DNA of 64,000 bases, taken from positions 62,001-126,000 of the forward strand of contig NZ_BMMF01000001.1 of NCBI RefSeq assembly GCF_014645695.1, given 5' to 3'. The translations under genes and the position numbers were made by a program. The number at the start of each line of letters is the position of its first letter. Within the stretch, counting starts at the first letter, position 1. The notes below the pieces were generated by a model that saw only the letters and a program-made list of their open reading frames with translations, did no database searches and had not been told where the DNA came from. The DNA comes from Salinarimonas ramus (GTDB lineage Bacteria; Pseudomonadota; Alphaproteobacteria; Rhizobiales; Beijerinckiaceae). This document shows, piece after piece, positions 37,287-47,948 of this stretch.

Positions 37287-37565
37287 CTAGGTTCTGTTCC
37301 ACCGCCGATAGACGTTGTCGTGCGGCCCTACGTCGACGGCGGTAAAGAGGTCGTCGCTCTCCTTGCGGAGGATGACGCGGTCACCATGGGCGCAGTTTAT
37401 GATGAAATAGCTGTCGGCGCCTTGGAGAGCGCGAAAGCGCAGGCTCGGCAGCTTCGGCTCGCGCTGGAACTTGTCGAGCGCTGCCATGGCACCCTTGCGC
37501 CGATCGGGCGGCAGCTTTCGTGCGCCGGCGACGAATGCCGAGTCGATGGCTATGCGGATGGTCAC
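37287..37565 (-). CDS. RelE/ParE-like toxin
   Basis: The 92-residue protein shows the RelE-superfamily ending: SYFIINCAHGDRVILRKESDDLFTAVDVGPHDNVYRRW, with an Arg on the penultimate strand and the VGxHDxxYR tail. Toxins of this fold cut mRNA on the ribosome or inhibit gyrase. The start is GTG, 7 nt after the stop of the 179-residue upstream gene, so the two are co-translated. No usual short antitoxin is present. Confidence 0.75.
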   Translation of the reverse strand: MTIRIAIDSAFVAGARKLPPDRRKGAMAALDKFQREPKLPSLRFRALQGADSYFIINCAHGDRVILRKESDDLFTAVDVGPHDNVYRRWNRT

Positions 37566-37572
37566 CGACGGC

Positions 37573-38112
37573 TCAGAACAGCGCGCTGCGGAGGTAGCGC
37601 TCCATCTCGGCGGGGTCGTCGAAGACGGGGGCGTCCTGCCGGCTTCCTGCGAGCTCTGCACGAGCGGCCCGGAGGAAGTCGGCGAAGTTCTCGCGCTCCT
37701 CGAAGCGCCGCTCGACGACCCGCCGGACGCGGCGGTTGATCTCTCGCATGTCGTCCTGATGCGCTCTGGACACTGCGGCCGCGTCCCGGATGACACGCCG
37801 CCACACCCGCTCGTGGGCCCGTGCCTGCGCCTTCACCGATTTCTGCCGCTCGGCCAGCTCCTCGATCATCCGCTCCAGGGCGGCGATGTCGTCGGAATTC
37901 CCACGCCGCTCGGTCAGGCTGGGCCAGAGTTCCTCGCGCAGGGCACGACCCTGCCGGATCCACGCGTCCGAACGTGTCTCGAAGTCCGTGACCACCTCGC
38001 GGAGGTACGCCGCGTAATCGTCGGGGTCCCTGCCGGCGAACGGCATGAACGCCGGCGCGTCGGTCACCAGCGCATGCGAGAAGGCGTGGATCATCCGAGG
38101 CTGGAACGTCAT
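37573..38112 (-). CDS. hypothetical protein, charged and helical, upstream of RelE-like toxin
   Basis: The 179-residue protein is not recognised. It is rich in Arg, Glu and Ala with a predicted long helical/coiled-coil stretch (about residues 70-160, for example IAALERMIEELAERQKSVKAQARAHERVWRRVIRD). It ends ERYLRSALF. The order and 7-nt spacing with the RelE-like gene suggest it is the antitoxin or a cofactor, but it is twice the normal antitoxin length and has no visible DNA-binding motif. Confidence 0.65.
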   Translation of the reverse strand: MTFQPRMIHAFSHALVTDAPAFMPFAGRDPDDYAAYLREVVTDFETRSDAWIRQGRALREELWPSLTERRGNSDDIAALERMIEELAERQKSVKAQARAHERVWRRVIRDAAAVSRAHQDDMREINRRVRRVVERRFEERENFADFLRAARAELAGSRQDAPVFDDPAEMERYLRSALF

Positions 38113-38183
38113 TCACGGGCTCCCTGACGCTCGGACCATAGACCAGCCGGCACCCGCCGGAAACCGAATCCGTCGCAACGCCC

Positions 38184-39632
<1,449 letters not shown>

Positions 39633-39664
39633 GTGAGGCACTCTCGGGGGATGTCGGTTACGCG

Positions 39665-40759
39665 TTACGAGCCGCGGCCGTCCTCGGCCGTATGCATCGG
39701 GAGCAGCATGCGGAACGTGGTCTTGCGCGGTGCGGGATCGCACTCGACGATCCCCCCGTGGTCGCCCACGATCTTCGCCACCAATGCAAGTCCGAGGCCA
39801 GAGCCGTTGGCTTTCGTGGTCACGAACGGGTCGAAGAGATCGGGAACGAGCTCGGGCGGGATGCCCGGCCCGTTGTCGCGCACCGCGATCTCGATGGGCA
39901 GGGAGACGCGCTCGGCCGAGCCCGGCACCGCGAGGCGCACGCCCGTGCGAAAGGCGGTGGAGAGCACGATCTCGCCCTCGAGCGCGTCCGGGCCGATGGC
40001 CTCGGCGGCGTTCTTGACGAGGTTGAGCACGACCTGGACCAGCTGGTCGCGGTTGGCCAGCACGTGGGGGATCGACGGGTCGTAGCTCTCGACGATGCGC
40101 AGATGGCGCGCGAAGCCCGACAGCGCGAGGCGCTTCACGTGATCGAGCACGCTGTGGACGTTCACCGGCACCCGCTCCACGGGCCGCTGCTCGCCGAACA
40201 GCTCGACGCGCTCGACGAGCTTCACGATCCGGTCCGCCTCGTCGCAGATGAGGCGCGTGAGGGCGCGGTCGTCGTCGGCCGCGGACTGCTCGAGGAGCTG
40301 CGCCGCGCCGCGGATGCCCGACAGCGGGTTCTTGATCTCGTGAGCGAGCATGGCGCCGAGCGCCGTCACCGAGCGCGCCGCCGTGCGGTGGGTGAGCTGG
40401 CGGTTCATCTTGTCGGCGATGGTCCGCTCCTGGATCATCACCACGACCTGCTCCGCGTCCTCGGGCATGGGCGAGGCGATCACGTCGACGATGCGCTCCA
40501 TGCCGAGCCGCGGCCCGCCGATGTCGACCCGGTACTCGCTGACCGACACGCCCCGGCGGCGGACCTCCTCGATCAGGTTCAGAACCGGCGAGCCGAACGG
40601 CATGTAATCGCTCAGCTTCTGGCGGCGCAGGACGCGCTGGCTCGCCTCCAGGAAGGCCTCCGCCGCGGCATTGGCGGACAGGATGACGTGCTCGGGTCCG
40701 ACGGTGAGGACCGGAAGCGGCAGCGCGTTCATCACCGCGTCGGTGGTGGGTGTCTTCAT
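39665..40759 (-). CDS. ntrB: nitrogen regulation sensor kinase NtrB
   Basis: The 364-residue cytoplasmic kinase has an N-terminal PAS domain, a phospho-acceptor His140 in [21 protein letters not shown] and the ATPase motifs [17 protein letters not shown] and [12 protein letters not shown]. It phosphorylates NtrC under nitrogen limitation and responds to PII. Its ATG overlaps the dusB stop as ATGA, the standard alphaproteobacterial arrangement. Confidence 0.96.
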   Translation of the reverse strand: MKTPTTDAVMNALPLPVLTVGPEHVILSANAAAEAFLEASQRVLRRQKLSDYMPFGSPVLNLIEEVRRRGVSVSEYRVDIGGPRLGMERIVDVIASPMPEDAEQVVVMIQERTIADKMNRQLTHRTAARSVTALGAMLAHEIKNPLSGIRGAAQLLEQSAADDDRALTRLICDEADRIVKLVERVELFGEQRPVERVPVNVHSVLDHVKRLALSGFARHLRIVESYDPSIPHVLANRDQLVQVVLNLVKNAAEAIGPDALEGEIVLSTAFRTGVRLAVPGSAERVSLPIEIAVRDNGPGIPPELVPDLFDPFVTTKANGSGLGLALVAKIVGDHGGIVECDPAPRKTTFRMLLPMHTAEDGRGS

Positions 40760-41796
40760 GCGGCGTCCCGGAGCGGATGGGTGTAGACGGCGCCGATCAG
40801 CGCGAGCACCTCGGCGGGGTCGTCGCTGGTGACGAGCCTCGCGCGCGCCGCCTGCGGCAGGGCGAAGCCGTCGGCGCGGGCGTGATCGGCGAAAGCGGCG
40901 AGGTGCTTGCGGGCGTGGCGCACGGCCATGCGTGCGCCGTAGAGCGCGAGCAGCCCCTCGTAATGCGCTCGCATCGCCGAGACCTTCGCCTCGGCGCTCG
41001 GCTCGGACGCGTACTCGCCGGCGAGACCCGCGCCGATCGTCGCGACGAGCCAGGGACGGCCCGTGGCCGCTCGGCCGATCATCACCGCGTCGGCGCCCGA
41101 GCGGGCGAGGCAGACGCGGGCGTCGTCGAGCGTGGCGATGTCCCCGTTGGCGACGAGCGGGAGAGTCGTCGCCGCGCGCACGGGGCGGATCGCGTCCCAG
41201 TCGGCGTTGCCCTTGTAGAATTGCTGGCGCGTGCGGCCGTGCACGGTGATCGCCTGCGCCCCCGCCACCTCCGCCCGGCGCGCGAGCTCGGGCGCGTTGC
41301 ACGAGGCGTCGTCCCAGCCCAGCCGCATCTTCACCGTGACCGGGATCGACACGGCCGCGACCGTGGCCTCGATCAGGCCCGTCGCGTGGTCGAGGTCGCG
41401 CATGAGCGCGGAGCCCGCCCAGCCGCCGGTGACGCGCTTGGCGGGGCAGCCCATGTTGATGTCGACGGCGTCCGCGCCGTTCGCCTCGGCGAGGCGCGCG
41501 GCCTCCGCCATCCAATGCGCGTCGCAGCCGGCGAGCTGGACGACGTGGGGCGAGACGCCCTCGCCCTCCGCCCGCACCCTCGTCTCCTCGTCGCCCTTCA
41601 CGAACTCGTCGGAGGCGACCATCTCGGAGACGACGAGGCCGGCGCCGAAACCGGCCGCGATGCGGCGCATGTGCAGGTCCGTCACGCCCGACATGGGCGC
41701 GAGCACCGCGCGGCGGCGGATCGCGACGGGACCGATCCGCCAGGTCGGGTCGGGACGGGTCTCGTCCGAGGGGCTGCGATTCTGCTGCATCGTCAT
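40756..41796 (-). CDS. dusB: tRNA-dihydrouridine synthase DusB (NifR3-like)
   Basis: The 346-residue flavoenzyme reduces uridine in the tRNA D-loop. The FMN site [38 protein letters not shown], and the catalytic Cys in [14 protein letters not shown] are present, with [12 protein letters not shown]. The start among two ATGs 6 nt apart (41796, 41790) and an upstream TTG is not decided. It heads the dusB-ntrB-ntrC operon and is divergent from ispDF. Confidence 0.94.
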   Translation of the reverse strand: MTMQQNRSPSDETRPDPTWRIGPVAIRRRAVLAPMSGVTDLHMRRIAAGFGAGLVVSEMVASDEFVKGDEETRVRAEGEGVSPHVVQLAGCDAHWMAEAARLAEANGADAVDINMGCPAKRVTGGWAGSALMRDLDHATGLIEATVAAVSIPVTVKMRLGWDDASCNAPELARRAEVAGAQAITVHGRTRQQFYKGNADWDAIRPVRAATTLPLVANGDIATLDDARVCLARSGADAVMIGRAATGRPWLVATIGAGLAGEYASEPSAEAKVSAMRAHYEGLLALYGARMAVRHARKHLAAFADHARADGFALPQAARARLVTSDDPAEVLALIGAVYTHPLRDAA

Positions 41797-41819
41797 TGTG
41801 CTCAACAATTAGCCAAGCC

Positions 41820-41832
41820 TGCCAAATTGGCA
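41820..41832. promoter_or_regulatory. TGCCAAATTGGCA palindrome between dusB and ispDF
   Basis: This 13-bp perfect palindrome (TGCCAA-A-TTGGCA) lies 24 nt upstream of the dusB start, in the AT-richest part of the divergent intergenic region. A second AGCCAA half-site is 7 nt to its left. The position fits a repressor or activator site for the dusB-ntrBC operon. Confidence 0.45.
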
Positions 41833-41963
41833 AGTGCGTGAAGTGCATGGCTCCCGGCCGTGTCCTGGCCTCCAGGCGTCGCGTCGGCGTCTCCGAGCGC
41901 GTTGCCTCGGGAAGCGGCATTCTCTATCACCACAGGCGTGTGACAGCGCGAACGGGAATCGTC

Positions 41964-43163
41964 GTGTCCGAACCCTCCCGCATCGCCGCTCTCGTCGTCG
42001 CCGCGGGCCGCGGCGCGCGCGCCGGGGCCGGCGATCCCAAGCAATACCGCCTCGTCGGCGGAGAGAGCGTCCTCGGCCGCGTCCTCGCGCTCCTCGGCGC
42101 GCATGAGGCGATCGACCGCATCCTCGTCGTCACCCATCCGGACGACGGCGACTTCTACGCCCGCACCACGACGGCGCTAGCGCCCGCGGCACGCGAGAAG
42201 CTCCTCGCGCCGGTGCAGGGCGCGGCGACGCGCCAGGGCTCCGTCGCCGCCGGCCTCGCGCGCCTGGCGGACGGGGCGGCGCCGGAAATCGTCCTCGTCC
42301 ACGACGCCGCGCGCCCCTTCCTGACGCCGGATCTCGTCTCGCGCGCCATCGCGGCGGCGCAGGCGCACGGGGCCGCGATCCCGGGCATCTCCGTCGTCGA
42401 CACGATCAAGCGCGTCGACGAAACGGGACGCGTCGTCGAGACGCCGCCGCGCGCGACGCTGCGCGCCGTGCAGACGCCCCAGGCCTTCCGCTTCGCTCCG
42501 CTCGCGGAGGCGCACCGCACCGCCGTCGCCGCGGGACGCGACGACTTCACCGACGACGGCGCGTTGATGGAATGGGCTGGTCACCCGGTCGTCGTGTTCG
42601 CCGGCGAGGCGGGGAACGTCAAGCTCACCCATCCGCAGGATTTCGCCGCCACGGGCGGCCCGGAGACGCGCATGATCACGAGGCTCGCCACCGGCTTCGA
42701 CGTCCACGCCTTCACCGTGGGCGACCACGTCTGGCTCGGCGGCGTGCGCATCCCGCATACGCGCGGCGTGCTCGCCCATTCCGACGGCGACGTCGTGCTC
42801 CACGCGCTGACGGACGCGCTGCTGGGCGCGTTGGCGGAGGGCGACATCGGCACGCATTTTCCGCCCTCCGATCCGCAATGGAAGAGCGCCTCGTCCGACC
42901 GTTTCCTCGCCTTCGCCGCCGAGCGGGTGCGGGCGCGCGGCGGAATCATCGATCTCCTCGACGCGACGATCCTCGCGGAGGCGCCCAAGGTCGGACCGCA
43001 TCGCGAGGCCATGCGCGAGGCGATCGCGCGCGCGGCCGACATTCCGGTCTCCCGCGTCTCCATCAAGGCCACGACGACGGAGAAGCTCGGCTTCACCGGC
43101 CGCGGCGAGGGCATCGCCGCCCAGGCCGCCGCGACGATCCGCCTGCCGGAGGAGGACGCGTGA
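41964..43163 (+). CDS. ispDF: bifunctional IspD/IspF, MEP isoprenoid pathway
   Basis: The 399-residue fusion has an IspD domain ([39 protein letters not shown]) and, from about residue 235, an IspF domain ([57 protein letters not shown]-like end). It makes CDP-methylerythritol and then the cyclodiphosphate. Both GTG 41940 and GTG 41964 are possible starts; 41964 is used because GGGA precedes it and the protein aligns from there. The fusion is usual in alphaproteobacteria. Confidence 0.94.
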   Translation: MSEPSRIAALVVAAGRGARAGAGDPKQYRLVGGESVLGRVLALLGAHEAIDRILVVTHPDDGDFYARTTTALAPAAREKLLAPVQGAATRQGSVAAGLARLADGAAPEIVLVHDAARPFLTPDLVSRAIAAAQAHGAAIPGISVVDTIKRVDETGRVVETPPRATLRAVQTPQAFRFAPLAEAHRTAVAAGRDDFTDDGALMEWAGHPVVVFAGEAGNVKLTHPQDFAATGGPETRMITRLATGFDVHAFTVGDHVWLGGVRIPHTRGVLAHSDGDVVLHALTDALLGALAEGDIGTHFPPSDPQWKSASSDRFLAFAAERVRARGGIIDLLDATILAEAPKVGPHREAMREAIARAADIPVSRVSIKATTTEKLGFTGRGEGIAAQAAATIRLPEEDA

Positions 43164-43660
43164 TCTTTCCCGACGAGATGCGCGAGCGCGCCACCGCCCT
43201 CCTCGACGCCTACGCGACGGCGGGCCTCACCATCGTCACGGCGGAGAGCTGCACGGGCGGGCTGATCGCGGGGCTCCTCACCGACATCCCCGGCTCCTCG
43301 CGCGCCGTGGAGCGCGGCTTCGTCACCTATTCCAACGAGGCCAAGATCGAGTGCCTCGGCGTGCCCGCGGCGACGATCGAGGCGCACGGTGCGGTGAGCG
43401 AGGAGACCGCCCGCGCCATGGCCGAGGGCGCGCTCGCGGCGTCGCGCGCCGACGTCGCCGTGTCCGTCACCGGCATCGCCGGCCCCGGCGGCGGCTCCGC
43501 GGAGAAACCGGTGGGCCTCGTCCATTTCGGCTGCGCCCGCCGCGGCGGCGCCGTGCGGCACCTCGAGAGGCGCTACGGCGATCTCGGCCGCTCGATGGTG
43601 CGGCTGCGGACGGTGGCGGATGCGCTGGAACTGCTGGAGGAGGCGCTGCGGGAGGGGTGA
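43160..43660 (+). CDS. pncC: nicotinamide-nucleotide amidohydrolase, CinA C-terminal type
   Basis: The 166-residue protein has the CinA C-terminal signature [21 protein letters not shown] and [21 protein letters not shown]. It deamidates NMN to NaMN to recycle pyridine nucleotides. The GTG start overlaps the ispDF TGA (GTGA), with GGAGGAGGA upstream. The N-terminal CinA domain is absent, as normal for alphaproteobacterial PncC. Confidence 0.93.
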   Translation: MIFPDEMRERATALLDAYATAGLTIVTAESCTGGLIAGLLTDIPGSSRAVERGFVTYSNEAKIECLGVPAATIEAHGAVSEETARAMAEGALAASRADVAVSVTGIAGPGGGSAEKPVGLVHFGCARRGGAVRHLERRYGDLGRSMVRLRTVADALELLEEALREG

Positions 43661-43691
43661 CGCTTCCCAGTAGCGGCACCCGGCACCGCCC

Positions 43692-44141
43692 TCACCCGTA
43701 GATCGCGTCCGCCCGCTGCTCGAACGCCTCCGAGAACTTGCGGAAGGCGCGGTCGAACATCGTGCCCATGAGCATGCCGAGCGCGAAGCTCTTGAATTCG
43801 TAGTTGATGTAGAACTCCACGTCGCACTGGTCCTCGCCCGCGGGCTTGAAGGTCCAGCGGTTCTCCATGTAGCGGAACGGGCCGTTGACGTACTCGACGT
43901 CGATGCGCAGCCGCGCGCGGTCGAGCGTGACGCGGCTCGTGAAGTTCTCGCGGATCGCCTTGTAGCCGACGGTCATGTCGGCGACGAGGGTCTCGACCCC
44001 CTCCCCGCTCTGCACCTTGCGGCGGACCTTCAGGTCCTCGCAGAGCGGAACGAACTTGGGGTACTGCTCGACGTCGGCGACGAGGTCGAACATCCTCGCC
44101 GGCGTGTGACGAACGCGACGTGTGGTGCGGAATGACGGCAT
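43692..44141 (-). CDS. COQ10/RatA-like START-domain protein
   Basis: The 149-residue SRPBCC protein matches the polyketide cyclase / Coq10 family: RRVRHTPARMFDLVADVEQYPKFVPLCEDLKV at the start, then GPFRYMENRWTFKP and DVEFYINYEFKS. Coq10 homologues bind ubiquinone and support respiration; E. coli RatA is the toxin-labelled homologue. It is 14 nt after lipA and convergent with pncC. Confidence 0.92.
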   Translation of the reverse strand: MPSFRTTRRVRHTPARMFDLVADVEQYPKFVPLCEDLKVRRKVQSGEGVETLVADMTVGYKAIRENFTSRVTLDRARLRIDVEYVNGPFRYMENRWTFKPAGEDQCDVEFYINYEFKSFALGMLMGTMFDRAFRKFSEAFEQRADAIYG

Positions 44142-44155
44142 GGGCGGCAGGCGGA

Positions 44156-45145
44156 TCAGCGACCGAGCTTCGCGAGACGCGCGGCCTTGAGCCGGGCGAA
44201 ATCGTCCCCGGCATGGTAGGACGAGCGCGTCAGCGGTGACGCGGAAACGAGCAGGAAGCCTTTCGCGTAGGCAGTCGTCTGGTACGCCTTGAACTCGTCG
44301 GGCGTCACGTAGCGGATGACGGGATGGTGCTTGCGGGTCGGCTGCAGATACTGGCCGATCGTCAGGAAGTCGACCTCGGCCGAGCGCAGGTCGTCCATCA
44401 GCTGGAGCACCTCGTTGCGCTCCTCGCCGAGCCCGACCATGATCCCGGACTTCGTGAAGATCGTCGGGTCGAGCTCCTTGACCTGCTGGAGCAGGCGAAT
44501 CGAGTGGAAGTAGCGCGCGCCGGGGCGCACCTTCAGGTACTTCGAGGGGACGGTCTCGAGATTGTGGTTGAACACGTCCGGGCGCGCCGCGACGACGATC
44601 TCGAGCGCACCGGGCTTGCGCAGGAAGTCGGGCGTCAGGATCTCGATCGTGGTCGCGGGCGCGCGCGCGCGGATCGCGCGGATGACGTCGGCGAAATGCT
44701 GCGCACCGCCGTCCTCGAGGTCGTCGCGGTCGACGGAGGTGACGACCACGTGCTCGAGGCCGAGCTTGGCGACCGCGACGGCGATGTTCTCGGGCTCCTG
44801 CGCGTCGAGCGCCTGGGGCATGCCGGTCTTCACGTTGCAGAAGGCGCACGCGCGGGTGCACGTGTCGCCCATGATCATGAAGGTGGCGTGCTTCTTCTCC
44901 CAGCACTCGCCCACGTTCGGGCAGCCGGCTTCCTCGCACACGGTGACGAGCCGGTTCTCCTTGACGATCCGGTTCGTCTCGGCCCAGCCCGGCGAGCCCG
45001 GCGCCTTGACGCGGATCCAGTCCGGCTTGCGCTGGAGCGGCTGATCCGGCCGGTGCGCCTTCTCGGGATGGCGCGGACGCGCATCCTTGGCGGCACCATC
45101 CTTGGCGCGGATGTCCTTGGCGAGGAGGTCGAGGACGACGGTCAT
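44156..45145 (-). CDS. lipA: lipoyl synthase
   Basis: The 329-residue radical SAM enzyme inserts sulfurs into octanoyl groups on PdhC, PdhB and other lipoyl domains. The auxiliary-cluster cysteines are in [12 protein letters not shown] and the radical SAM cluster in [10 protein letters not shown]; the C-terminal [12 protein letters not shown] is conserved. GGGAG precedes the chosen ATG; an upstream ATG would add 11 residues. Its location near pdh and lpd genes matches its substrate. Confidence 0.96.
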   Translation of the reverse strand: MTVVLDLLAKDIRAKDGAAKDARPRHPEKAHRPDQPLQRKPDWIRVKAPGSPGWAETNRIVKENRLVTVCEEAGCPNVGECWEKKHATFMIMGDTCTRACAFCNVKTGMPQALDAQEPENIAVAVAKLGLEHVVVTSVDRDDLEDGGAQHFADVIRAIRARAPATTIEILTPDFLRKPGALEIVVAARPDVFNHNLETVPSKYLKVRPGARYFHSIRLLQQVKELDPTIFTKSGIMVGLGEERNEVLQLMDDLRSAEVDFLTIGQYLQPTRKHHPVIRYVTPDEFKAYQTTAYAKGFLLVSASPLTRSSYHAGDDFARLKAARLAKLGR

Positions 45146-45299
45146 GCTCTCCCGATCCGGCTTGACCGCGCGAGGCACCCGCGCGGCTCGTGACGTCGCC
45201 CTGATCTAGGGCGTCGCCGCGCGAGACGCAAATCCCACGCGGCGACGCAACGCACGCCCGATGCAGACCAGGCCCGCGCCGGCTGCGACCGTCGCGCCC

Positions 45300-45554
45300 T
45301 CAGCGGCCTCTGCGGCCCTGGATCATGCCCAGGATCCAGAGAAACACGATGGCGCCGATGGTCGCCACCACGATGGAGGCGATGTTGAAGCCCTCTCGGA
45401 ACTCGAAGCCGAGCAGCGAGGCGATGAAGCCGCCGACGAAGGCGCCGATGATGCCGACGACGAGGTTCGTCAGGAGACCGTGATCGCGGCCGGTGACCTT
45501 CTCGGCGATGAAGCCGGCGATGATGCCGACGACGATCCAGGCGATGATGGACAT
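45300..45554 (-). CDS. GlsB/YeaQ/YmgE family stress-response membrane protein
   Basis: The 84-residue protein has three hydrophobic helices and the family pattern IIAWIVVGIIAGFIAEKVTG, LVVGIIGAFVGGFI and IGAIVFLWIL. These small transglycosylase-associated proteins are induced by envelope or acid stress; their function is unclear. GGGGAG lies 9 nt upstream. Confidence 0.9.
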   Translation of the reverse strand: MSIIAWIVVGIIAGFIAEKVTGRDHGLLTNLVVGIIGAFVGGFIASLLGFEFREGFNIASIVVATIGAIVFLWILGMIQGRRGR

Positions 45555-45626
45555 GCTTTCAGCTCCCCGCGGGATGATGATCGTGCCCTCGCAACGCCGA
45601 GCCAAGCTCGGGCGTTCCGCCGCCGC

Positions 45627-46268
45627 TCAGCCTCGCGTGGCGTAGCGGTCGAAGAATCGTTGCGCCGCCGCCTGCGCCGCCGGCAACGCCGCGCGCGCCT
45701 GCTGCAGATCGAAGCGCGCCTGGTCCATCTCCCAGCGCAGGTCGTCGATGCGGTCGCGCATTTCCTCGATGCGGTCTCGCCGCTCCGTGGCGGAAATCGC
45801 GCGGTCGTCGCGCAGCTCGTCCATGCGCCGGCGCAGACGATCGCGCTCGCTCTCGCCGTTGCGCAGCCGGCTCTCCGCGGAGGCGACGCGCCGCTCCGCC
45901 GCCCCCAGGCGCGATCCGATCTCGCGCCCTTCGAGGAACGGCCCCGCGACGCCCGCCGGGCACAGGCCGTGGTAGGAATCGTTCTCGCGGCCGGTGGCGA
46001 AGCCGTTCTGCGGCGTGCAGTAGAGCAGCACGCCGGAATCCCAGCCGCTGCGATAGGCCTCGACGTCGGGCACGATGTTGAAGTTCGCGCACACCCGCGC
46101 GTGGCTCTCCAGCCGCGAGGGCGCATGCCCCTCCGCGCCGTCGCGCTGGCCGATGCTCGACCAGTCCTCGGCCTGGCACTCCTCGCGCGTGATCGTCGCG
46201 CAGCCCGACAGCCCGAGCGCCAGGACCGCCAGTGCGGGCAGCGCGAGCGCCAACGTTCTCGACCTCAT
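45627..46268 (-). CDS. DUF2799 lipoprotein
   Basis: The 213-residue protein has a lipobox (LGLSGC, Cys23) followed by the DUF2799 region (TREECQAEDWSSIGQRDGAEG, YRSGWDSGVLLYCTPQNGFATGREN). The C-terminal third is a charged coiled-coil with heptads of Arg, Asp and Glu (DRLRRRMDELRDDRAI). It is a probable outer-membrane lipoprotein of unknown role. Confidence 0.88.
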   Translation of the reverse strand: MRSRTLALALPALAVLALGLSGCATITREECQAEDWSSIGQRDGAEGHAPSRLESHARVCANFNIVPDVEAYRSGWDSGVLLYCTPQNGFATGRENDSYHGLCPAGVAGPFLEGREIGSRLGAAERRVASAESRLRNGESERDRLRRRMDELRDDRAISATERRDRIEEMRDRIDDLRWEMDQARFDLQQARAALPAAQAAAQRFFDRYATRG

Positions 46269-46360
46269 GGATGTCGCCCCCGATTACGATGGGGAATGGT
46301 TAAGCTGCGATGCGGTGTGGGGCAAGAGGTGAAGACGAGCGCCGGCATGGGCGGACCGGC

Positions 46361-47053
46361 TCAGGCTCGCGCGTTGCGATAGCCGAGTGCCGCCACGCCG
46401 GCGGCGCCGAGGAGCGCCAGCACGACGACGCTCCAGACCGCGCCCCAATTGGCCACGGCGACGGCGACGAGCGCCCAGACGACCGCGACCGCGTAGAGCG
46501 GGATGGCCGGGAGGCGCAGGAGAACGAGCGCTGCCAGCATCAGGGCGCCGAGGAGGCTCGCGATCGCCCAGCCGATCTGCCCGAGCCAGATCCCGAAGCC
46601 CGCCCCGAAGAGCCCGATCGACACCCAGGACGCCGCCGTGAGCCAGCCCGCATAGAGCGCGACCGGCGCACGCAGGAGCCAGCGATCCGTCGCCGGCGTC
46701 CGGGCGAGCGCCACGAGCGCGAGGATCAGCATCACCCAGATCAGCACGGTGGCCCAGAGCGCGCTCGTCTGCGCCACGGCGAGCCAGGCGGCCCCGATGA
46801 CGAGGCTCCCCGCGAGCGGCCAGCGCGGGCGATCCCACGCGGACTCGTCCCCGCGCCGCACGAGGCCGAAGGCGGCGGAGGTCAGGAGCCACAGATAAAT
46901 CACGCCCCAGATGCCGAACGCGTAGCCCGCCGGCTGCACCGGCGGGTCCACCTGCGGGATCAGGAAGAGCTCCGGATCGAAGCCCGCGAACGGAAATGCC
47001 AGCGGCGCCGTCGCGAAGGCGAGCGACGCCGCCGCGACGAAGACGGCCTTCAT
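46361..47053 (-). CDS. tryptophan-rich / TspO-like membrane protein
   Basis: The 230-residue protein has about 7 hydrophobic segments and many Trp and Pro residues (QPAGYAFGIWGVIYLWLL, WLTAASWVSIGLFG). The PAGYxFGIWGVIY motif is like that of tryptophan-rich sensory (TspO/MBR-related) proteins, though the match is partial. The start is uncertain; an ATG 19 codons upstream also exists and neither has a clear ribosome binding site. Confidence 0.7.
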   Translation of the reverse strand: MKAVFVAAASLAFATAPLAFPFAGFDPELFLIPQVDPPVQPAGYAFGIWGVIYLWLLTSAAFGLVRRGDESAWDRPRWPLAGSLVIGAAWLAVAQTSALWATVLIWVMLILALVALARTPATDRWLLRAPVALYAGWLTAASWVSIGLFGAGFGIWLGQIGWAIASLLGALMLAALVLLRLPAIPLYAVAVVWALVAVAVANWGAVWSVVVLALLGAAGVAALGYRNARA

Positions 47054-47144
47054 GCGGCTTGTGTCGGAGGCGCTATCGCGGGGCGAGTGCGGGGGTGCGG
47101 GTTCGGGCATCGGCGAGTGCGGTCGGCGCTCCAGCGAACGGGGT

Positions 47145-47405
47145 TCAGCGCGCGAGCAGCTTCATGACCGCGGCGCGCGTGTCTTCTGGAGCTTCGGCGT
47201 AGCGCCGACGCAATTCTTCGAGTTCGCCATCGGTCGTTTGGCACGTCTCTCCGCCCCGCCGTCGGCCGGCGGCGCCGCCGCTCGCAGCGAACCGCATCCC
47301 CCACCAGGCCGTGATCTCCCTGCCGCGTTTGGCCAGCTCGCCCCGAAGCCCGTAGATGACGAGCACTGCGCCAATCCAGGGAAGGACGATCAGAAATTCG
47401 TGCAT
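47145..47405 (-). CDS. small hypothetical protein with one membrane helix
   Basis: The 86-residue protein has one N-terminal helix (FLIVLPWIGAVLVIYGL), then a basic segment and a charged tail (TTDGELEELRRRYAEAPEDTR). GGAGG lies 10 nt before the ATG. It is 4 nt downstream of the 155-residue membrane protein and likely in one operon with it. No family is recognised. Confidence 0.65.
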   Translation of the reverse strand: MHEFLIVLPWIGAVLVIYGLRGELAKRGREITAWWGMRFAASGGAAGRRRGGETCQTTDGELEELRRRYAEAPEDTRAAVMKLLAR

Positions 47406-47409
47406 CTCT

Positions 47410-47877
47410 TCAATCCTCCGCTGTTGCGAGCCGCAGCGACAACGAGATGATAAGCAGCACTCCGACATACGACAAGACGAGAGAAACGTCGGTAATGGTC
47501 GCACCGTTCGCGCTGGCCGCGCGAAGTCCCGTGTTCCAGTGGAGCGCGATCGCGACGGTTGCCAAGCTGACGACGAGGCCTATCCAGAACGCCCATTGCA
47601 GGCGATCGTGCCGGCGTGCCGCCGCCGCGTCGAGCACGACGATCGCGCTGAGCCCGACGAGCACCAGGAGGAGATCGCTGGCGAAGGGCAGATAGGAGTC
47701 GAGCTCGCGCAGCCCGGCCAGTCCCGACGGCGTCCCACCGATCGACGTCACCAGAGGAAGAGCGACAAGAACCACGGCCGTAGCCCAGGAGCCCAATGCG
47801 TTGGGATAGCGCGCGCCCGCCCAAATCACGGCGGCAGCGCTACCAAGGAAAACGACGACCATGAGCGTCAGAAGCAT
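47410..47877 (-). CDS. hypothetical multi-pass membrane protein
   Basis: The 155-residue protein has five hydrophobic segments (MVVVFLGSAAAVIWAGA, WATAVVLVALPLVTSIG, DLLLVLVGLSAIVVLDA, FWIGLVVSLATVAIAL, DVSLVLSYVGVLLIISLSL). No conserved motif is visible. It precedes the 86-residue protein by 4 nt. Base use is somewhat less GC-rich than in neighbouring genes. Confidence 0.65.
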   Translation of the reverse strand: MLLTLMVVVFLGSAAAVIWAGARYPNALGSWATAVVLVALPLVTSIGGTPSGLAGLRELDSYLPFASDLLLVLVGLSAIVVLDAAAARRHDRLQWAFWIGLVVSLATVAIALHWNTGLRAASANGATITDVSLVLSYVGVLLIISLSLRLATAED

Positions 47878-47948
47878 GTAGGCACTCGTAGAAGTGAGTA
47901 CCAGAGCCTATCAGCCGACAGCCTTGCACGCAAGAAAAGCACGCATCC

